Source: CBDBKL01 sp965116215
Lineage (GTDB): Bacteria > Bdellovibrionota > Bdellovibrionia > Bdellovibrionales > JAKFYE01
Length of the DNA: 64,000 bases
Direction: 5' to 3'
Assembly (NCBI GenBank): GCA_965116215.1
Contig: OZ220494.1
Coordinates: forward strand, 62,001 to 126,000
Part shown: piece after piece, positions 61,921 to 64,000 of the stretch
How positions within the stretch are numbered: the stretch's first letter is position 1
Layout of the letters: each line of letters opens with the position of its first letter
Translations under genes and position numbers: made by a program
The notes under the pieces: model-generated
The model's database searches: none
The model's input: only the letters and a program-made list of their open reading frames with translations
What the model was told of the DNA's origin: nothing

Positions 61921-61963
61921 TGCGGTGCACTAGGGCTCATCTTAGGCGTTTAGCTGCGGTGCA
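61921..61963. repeat. Direct repeat TGCGGTGCA downstream of the integrase
   Basis: TGCGGTGCA occurs at 61921-61929 and 61955-61963, 34 bp apart, in the gap between the integrase and the frameshifted gene. Short direct repeats next to an integrase are often arm-type binding sites, but a chance repeat is also possible. Confidence 0.35.
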
Positions 61964-62090
61964 TGTGGTTGCATAAATGAAAAAATCACGAAAATTGAAG
62001 TTTATTAATATCTGCGATGAATTGTATAGTGGACTTACCTAACTTTGGTTACTAAAATATCTATAAATTATTTTTCTAAAAGGGAATATT

Positions 62091-62362
62091 ATGGCTTGTA
62101 GAATTGGAATAAGTTCAAATCTTAAAGACAGAAAAAAATATTGGAAAAAGCAATATCCAAGATTAAAAAATTGGAAGGTTTTAGATCAAAAACTAAGCTA
62201 TTCATGGGCCCAAAGGAAAGAAAACCTGTATTCTCAAAATATAATTTTAAATCTCATCCTGGTGGTGCTGACAATCGCAAAAGAAATTGGTCAGTGTACT
62301 ATTTCGAATATTACAATAGTTTGAAAGGTGGATCATATTTTCAAAAGAATGTGGAAGTATAG
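62091..62362 (+). pseudogene. Frameshifted small GIY-YIG-like protein
   Basis: The first frame, from the ATG at 62091, reads MACRIGISSNLKDRKKYWKK and continues to WAQRKEN. The continuation of the family (SHPGGADNRKRNWSVYYFEY) is in the +2 frame, consistent with loss of one base between about 62215 and 62240 (a GGAAAGAAAACC run). In intact relatives I recall CRIGIT..ERRKYW..P and then HPGGAD...W.YYF in one frame. The piece is therefore broken, unless a frameshift is programmed. The product would be about 85-90 residues. Confidence 0.6.
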
Positions 62363-62496
62363 TTATTCTGAGAAGCCCAGTTGCTCACTTCAAACTGGTC
62401 TTGGCAATTATCGCTGGTATTAGATAAAGAAGCCAGGGAAATACTACGTTTCTTAAGATGCCCGTTTTTTTAATAATGAAATAGAGAGAGTTGAGG

Positions 62497-63552
62497 ATGA
62501 AAAAAAATGTGCCAAAGGTTCTAGATTTATTCTGTGGATGTGGTGGATTATCAAAGGGATTTCTAAATGAAGGCTACCACATTGAAGCAGGAATTGATAA
62601 TGATGAGATTGCGCTAAAAACTTTTTCACACAACCACCACGGTGCCAAAACTTTTTTTGAAGATCTTGGCAATATTGACGTTAAAAGATTTATTAAAAAT
62701 AACTTAAATGCAAAGATTGACTTAATAGTGGGAGGCCCTCCTTGTCAAGGGTTTTCTATTTCCGGAAAAAGAGAAATAAACGACCCAAGGAATAGCCATT
62801 ATAGTTCTTTTTTTGAATTTGTAAATGAACTAAAGCCAAAGGCATTTTTAATGGAGAATGTTCCAAATTTGATCAGCATGGGAGGAGGGAAACATAAAGA
62901 TATTATCTTAAAACTATTTAAAGATATTGGTTACACTTTGAGGTATAAGGTCTTAATGGCGAGCGAATACGGAGTTCCACAAAATAGAAGAAGAGTGTTT
63001 TTTATAGGTATAAAAGGAAAAAGAAATGATTTCAAGTTCCCTGGAGCAGAGTTTGGCAGAAAGGTTCCTTTTGTTACCTCGAGAGACGCTATTTCTGATT
63101 TGCCCGAATATAGTCTTGGTGATGGCGAGAAATATTTGCTTGCTCCCAATACGAGTTACCAGTTATTAATGAGAAAAAACTCTGAAGGTATATTTAACCA
63201 TCAAATTACAAAACATAATGAAAAAGTTGTTAAAATTATTTCACTTGTCCCTGATGGCGGTAGTTACAAAGACTTACCAAAGAGGTACAGAGGCACAAGA
63301 AAGGTCAATATCGCCTGGACTCGTTATTCATCAGACAAACCATCTCATACCATAGATACTGGACATCGTCACCATTTTCATTATGAATTTAATAGAATTC
63401 CAACAGTGCGAGAGAATGCACGATTGCAGTCATTCAGTGACGATTTTGTTTTTTTCGGCTCTAAAACCCATCAATACAAACATGTTGGAAATGCAGTCCC
63501 TCCTTTTTTAGCAAGAAGATTAGCCTCAGAGATTAAAAATCAAATACTATGA
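62497..63552 (+). CDS. DNA (cytosine-5) methyltransferase
   Basis: The 351-residue enzyme has motif I DLFCGCGGLSKGF, motif IV GGPPCQGFS with the catalytic Cys (near 83), motif VI MENVPNL, motif VIII QNRRRVFFIG and motif X KHVGNAVPPFLARRL. The region between motifs VIII and IX holds the target-recognition domain (about 185-290), so the specificity cannot be read. The ATG at 62497 is preferred; a TTG two codons upstream is possible. The next gene starts within its stop codon, typical of a type II restriction-modification pair. Confidence 0.94.
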   Translation: MKKNVPKVLDLFCGCGGLSKGFLNEGYHIEAGIDNDEIALKTFSHNHHGAKTFFEDLGNIDVKRFIKNNLNAKIDLIVGGPPCQGFSISGKREINDPRNSHYSSFFEFVNELKPKAFLMENVPNLISMGGGKHKDIILKLFKDIGYTLRYKVLMASEYGVPQNRRRVFFIGIKGKRNDFKFPGAEFGRKVPFVTSRDAISDLPEYSLGDGEKYLLAPNTSYQLLMRKNSEGIFNHQITKHNEKVVKIISLVPDGGSYKDLPKRYRGTRKVNIAWTRYSSDKPSHTIDTGHRHHFHYEFNRIPTVRENARLQSFSDDFVFFGSKTHQYKHVGNAVPPFLARRLASEIKNQIL

Positions 63553-64000
63553 GATATCGTATTCCTGATAAACATTACTTCAAAATCCATCACGTTCGGC
63601 CTCGTTTTAAGAACAATGTAGAAGCAGTATTGTTATTTATATCAGATGCGATCTGTTCTATGGGGACTCTTCCGGTAGAAGAATTCAAGGAACGCATGAT
63701 TGCAGAAGTTTCTAAATTTCCAGGAAACCAGAATAGAAAGTTAAAAACTATACAGAATTGGAGAACTGAAATTTCCGCTCTTTTTAGTCTTTACTATGAC
63801 AAAAACAGCTCATCAATCCCCTCTCCTTTTGCAAGTGACTTGAGTCAGAACCAAGATTTAACTAAGTTTTTTAAATATTTTCTCTATACTTTTCAGTATC
63901 CAGGTGGACACATAAAAGCAGAAAAAGCACTCGATATGCTTAATGAAAACATCTTATTCCATCCTTCAAATTATTTTTTAAGGGTGATAAGAAATCTCAT
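63549..64000 (+). CDS. Probable restriction endonuclease partner of the C5 methyltransferase (runs off right edge)
   Basis: From the ATG at 63549, overlapping the methyltransferase stop (ATGA), the frame is open to the window end for 150 codons. It starts MRYRIPDKHYFKIHHVRPRF and includes LPVEEFKERMIAEV and KLKTIQNWRTEISALFSLYY. No PD-(D/E)xK or HNH motif is visible yet; the catalytic part may lie beyond the edge. The operon position suggests a restriction enzyme, but the sequence so far does not prove it. Confidence 0.6.
   Translation, partial: MRYRIPDKHYFKIHHVRPRFKNNVEAVLLFISDAICSMGTLPVEEFKERMIAEVSKFPGNQNRKLKTIQNWRTEISALFSLYYDKNSSSIPSPFASDLSQNQDLTKFFKYFLYTFQYPGGHIKAEKALDMLNENILFHPSNYFLRVIRNL

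Larger units (their letters stand above)
57956..64000 (+). mobile_element. Integrated element next to tRNA-Ala (left part; right end not in window)
   Basis: From the tRNA 3' end onward, gene content changes from envelope genes to a double-HTH regulator, small membrane protein, Replic_Relax-type protein, excisionase-like protein, tyrosine integrase and a DNA methyltransferase with a probable restriction gene. tRNA 3' ends are favoured integration sites of tyrosine recombinases. No second copy of the tRNA 3' end is seen before 64000, so the right boundary lies outside. No structural phage genes are visible, so a plasmid-like or ICE-like element is more likely than a prophage. Confidence 0.75.

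Noticed and set aside
57956..64000. The element as a prophage
   Set aside because: No capsid, terminase, tail or lysis genes appear in the visible 6 kb; this could change beyond the edge.

Overview
The window is about 64 kb of AT-rich chromosome from a Gram-negative bacterium. It carries Kdo-LPS genes, Lpt transport genes, a PilQ secretin, many lipoproteins and outer-membrane barrels. The combination of a Glt/Nfs-type envelope-spanning machine with an AglRQS-type motor, a pilD-pilMNOPQ operon, an ABC transporter next to the pil genes and paired GYF/PilZ domains points to the former deltaproteobacterial lineage, most likely Bdellovibrionota (Bdellovibrio/Bacteriovorax-like) or a relative of Myxococcota. 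This assignment is inferred from gene content and order, not from a marker phylogeny.

Layout. 1-17.3 kb: mostly single genes in mixed orientation. They include an RND pump with its TolC-type partner, two exported ankyrin proteins, a surface beta-barrel with a poly-G tract at its ribosome-binding site, a short histidine kinase, FadD, a HIT protein, an M3 oligopeptidase, MsrB, lipoproteins, HtpX and a Bcp-type peroxiredoxin. 17.4-20.7 kb: engB, then a Kdo block (kdsB, kdsD, kdsC). Between kdsB and kdsD lies a 43-codon relic of the 3' end of pyrG, and kdsA is absent. 20.65-32.3 kb: a ten-gene co-directional run with the order barrel, barrel, TPR, TPR, TPR lipoprotein, small exported protein, FHA/TonB-like protein, TolQ-like, TolR-like, TolR-like. 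This matches the myxococcal nfsA-G / gltBAC-gltDEFG order followed by aglRQS. A GYF-GYF-PilZ gene faces it. 33.5-41.4 kb: lptC (with a possible built-in LptA-like part), lptB, rpoN, metK, lepA and two tandem lepB genes, the first of which lacks both catalytic residues. 41.7-52.1 kb: an unknown gene, an ABC exporter pair, pilD, pilMNOPQ and rarA. 52.5-57.7 kb: a three-gene operon of unknown exported proteins, a cupin, an SDR enzyme and an unknown protein.

From 57.88 kb a tRNA-Ala(TGC) gene marks the left edge of an integrated element that runs off the right end. It holds a double-HTH regulator, a small membrane protein, a Replic_Relax-like protein, an excisionase-like HTH protein, a tyrosine integrase, a frameshifted small protein, and a C5 cytosine methyltransferase overlapping a truncated gene that is probably its restriction endonuclease.

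Non-coding structure is rich. A long imperfect palindromic repeat with a period of about 144 bp occurs in three arrays (3.6-4.0, 33.1-33.4 and 55.0-55.3 kb), with paired changes in its two arms that suggest selection on a hairpin. Two other short intergenic repeat families each occur twice. A 16-bp motif is shared upstream of a Glt barrel gene and upstream of pilM. The 3' end of the 4.5-5.4 kb barrel gene is repeated several times downstream of it.
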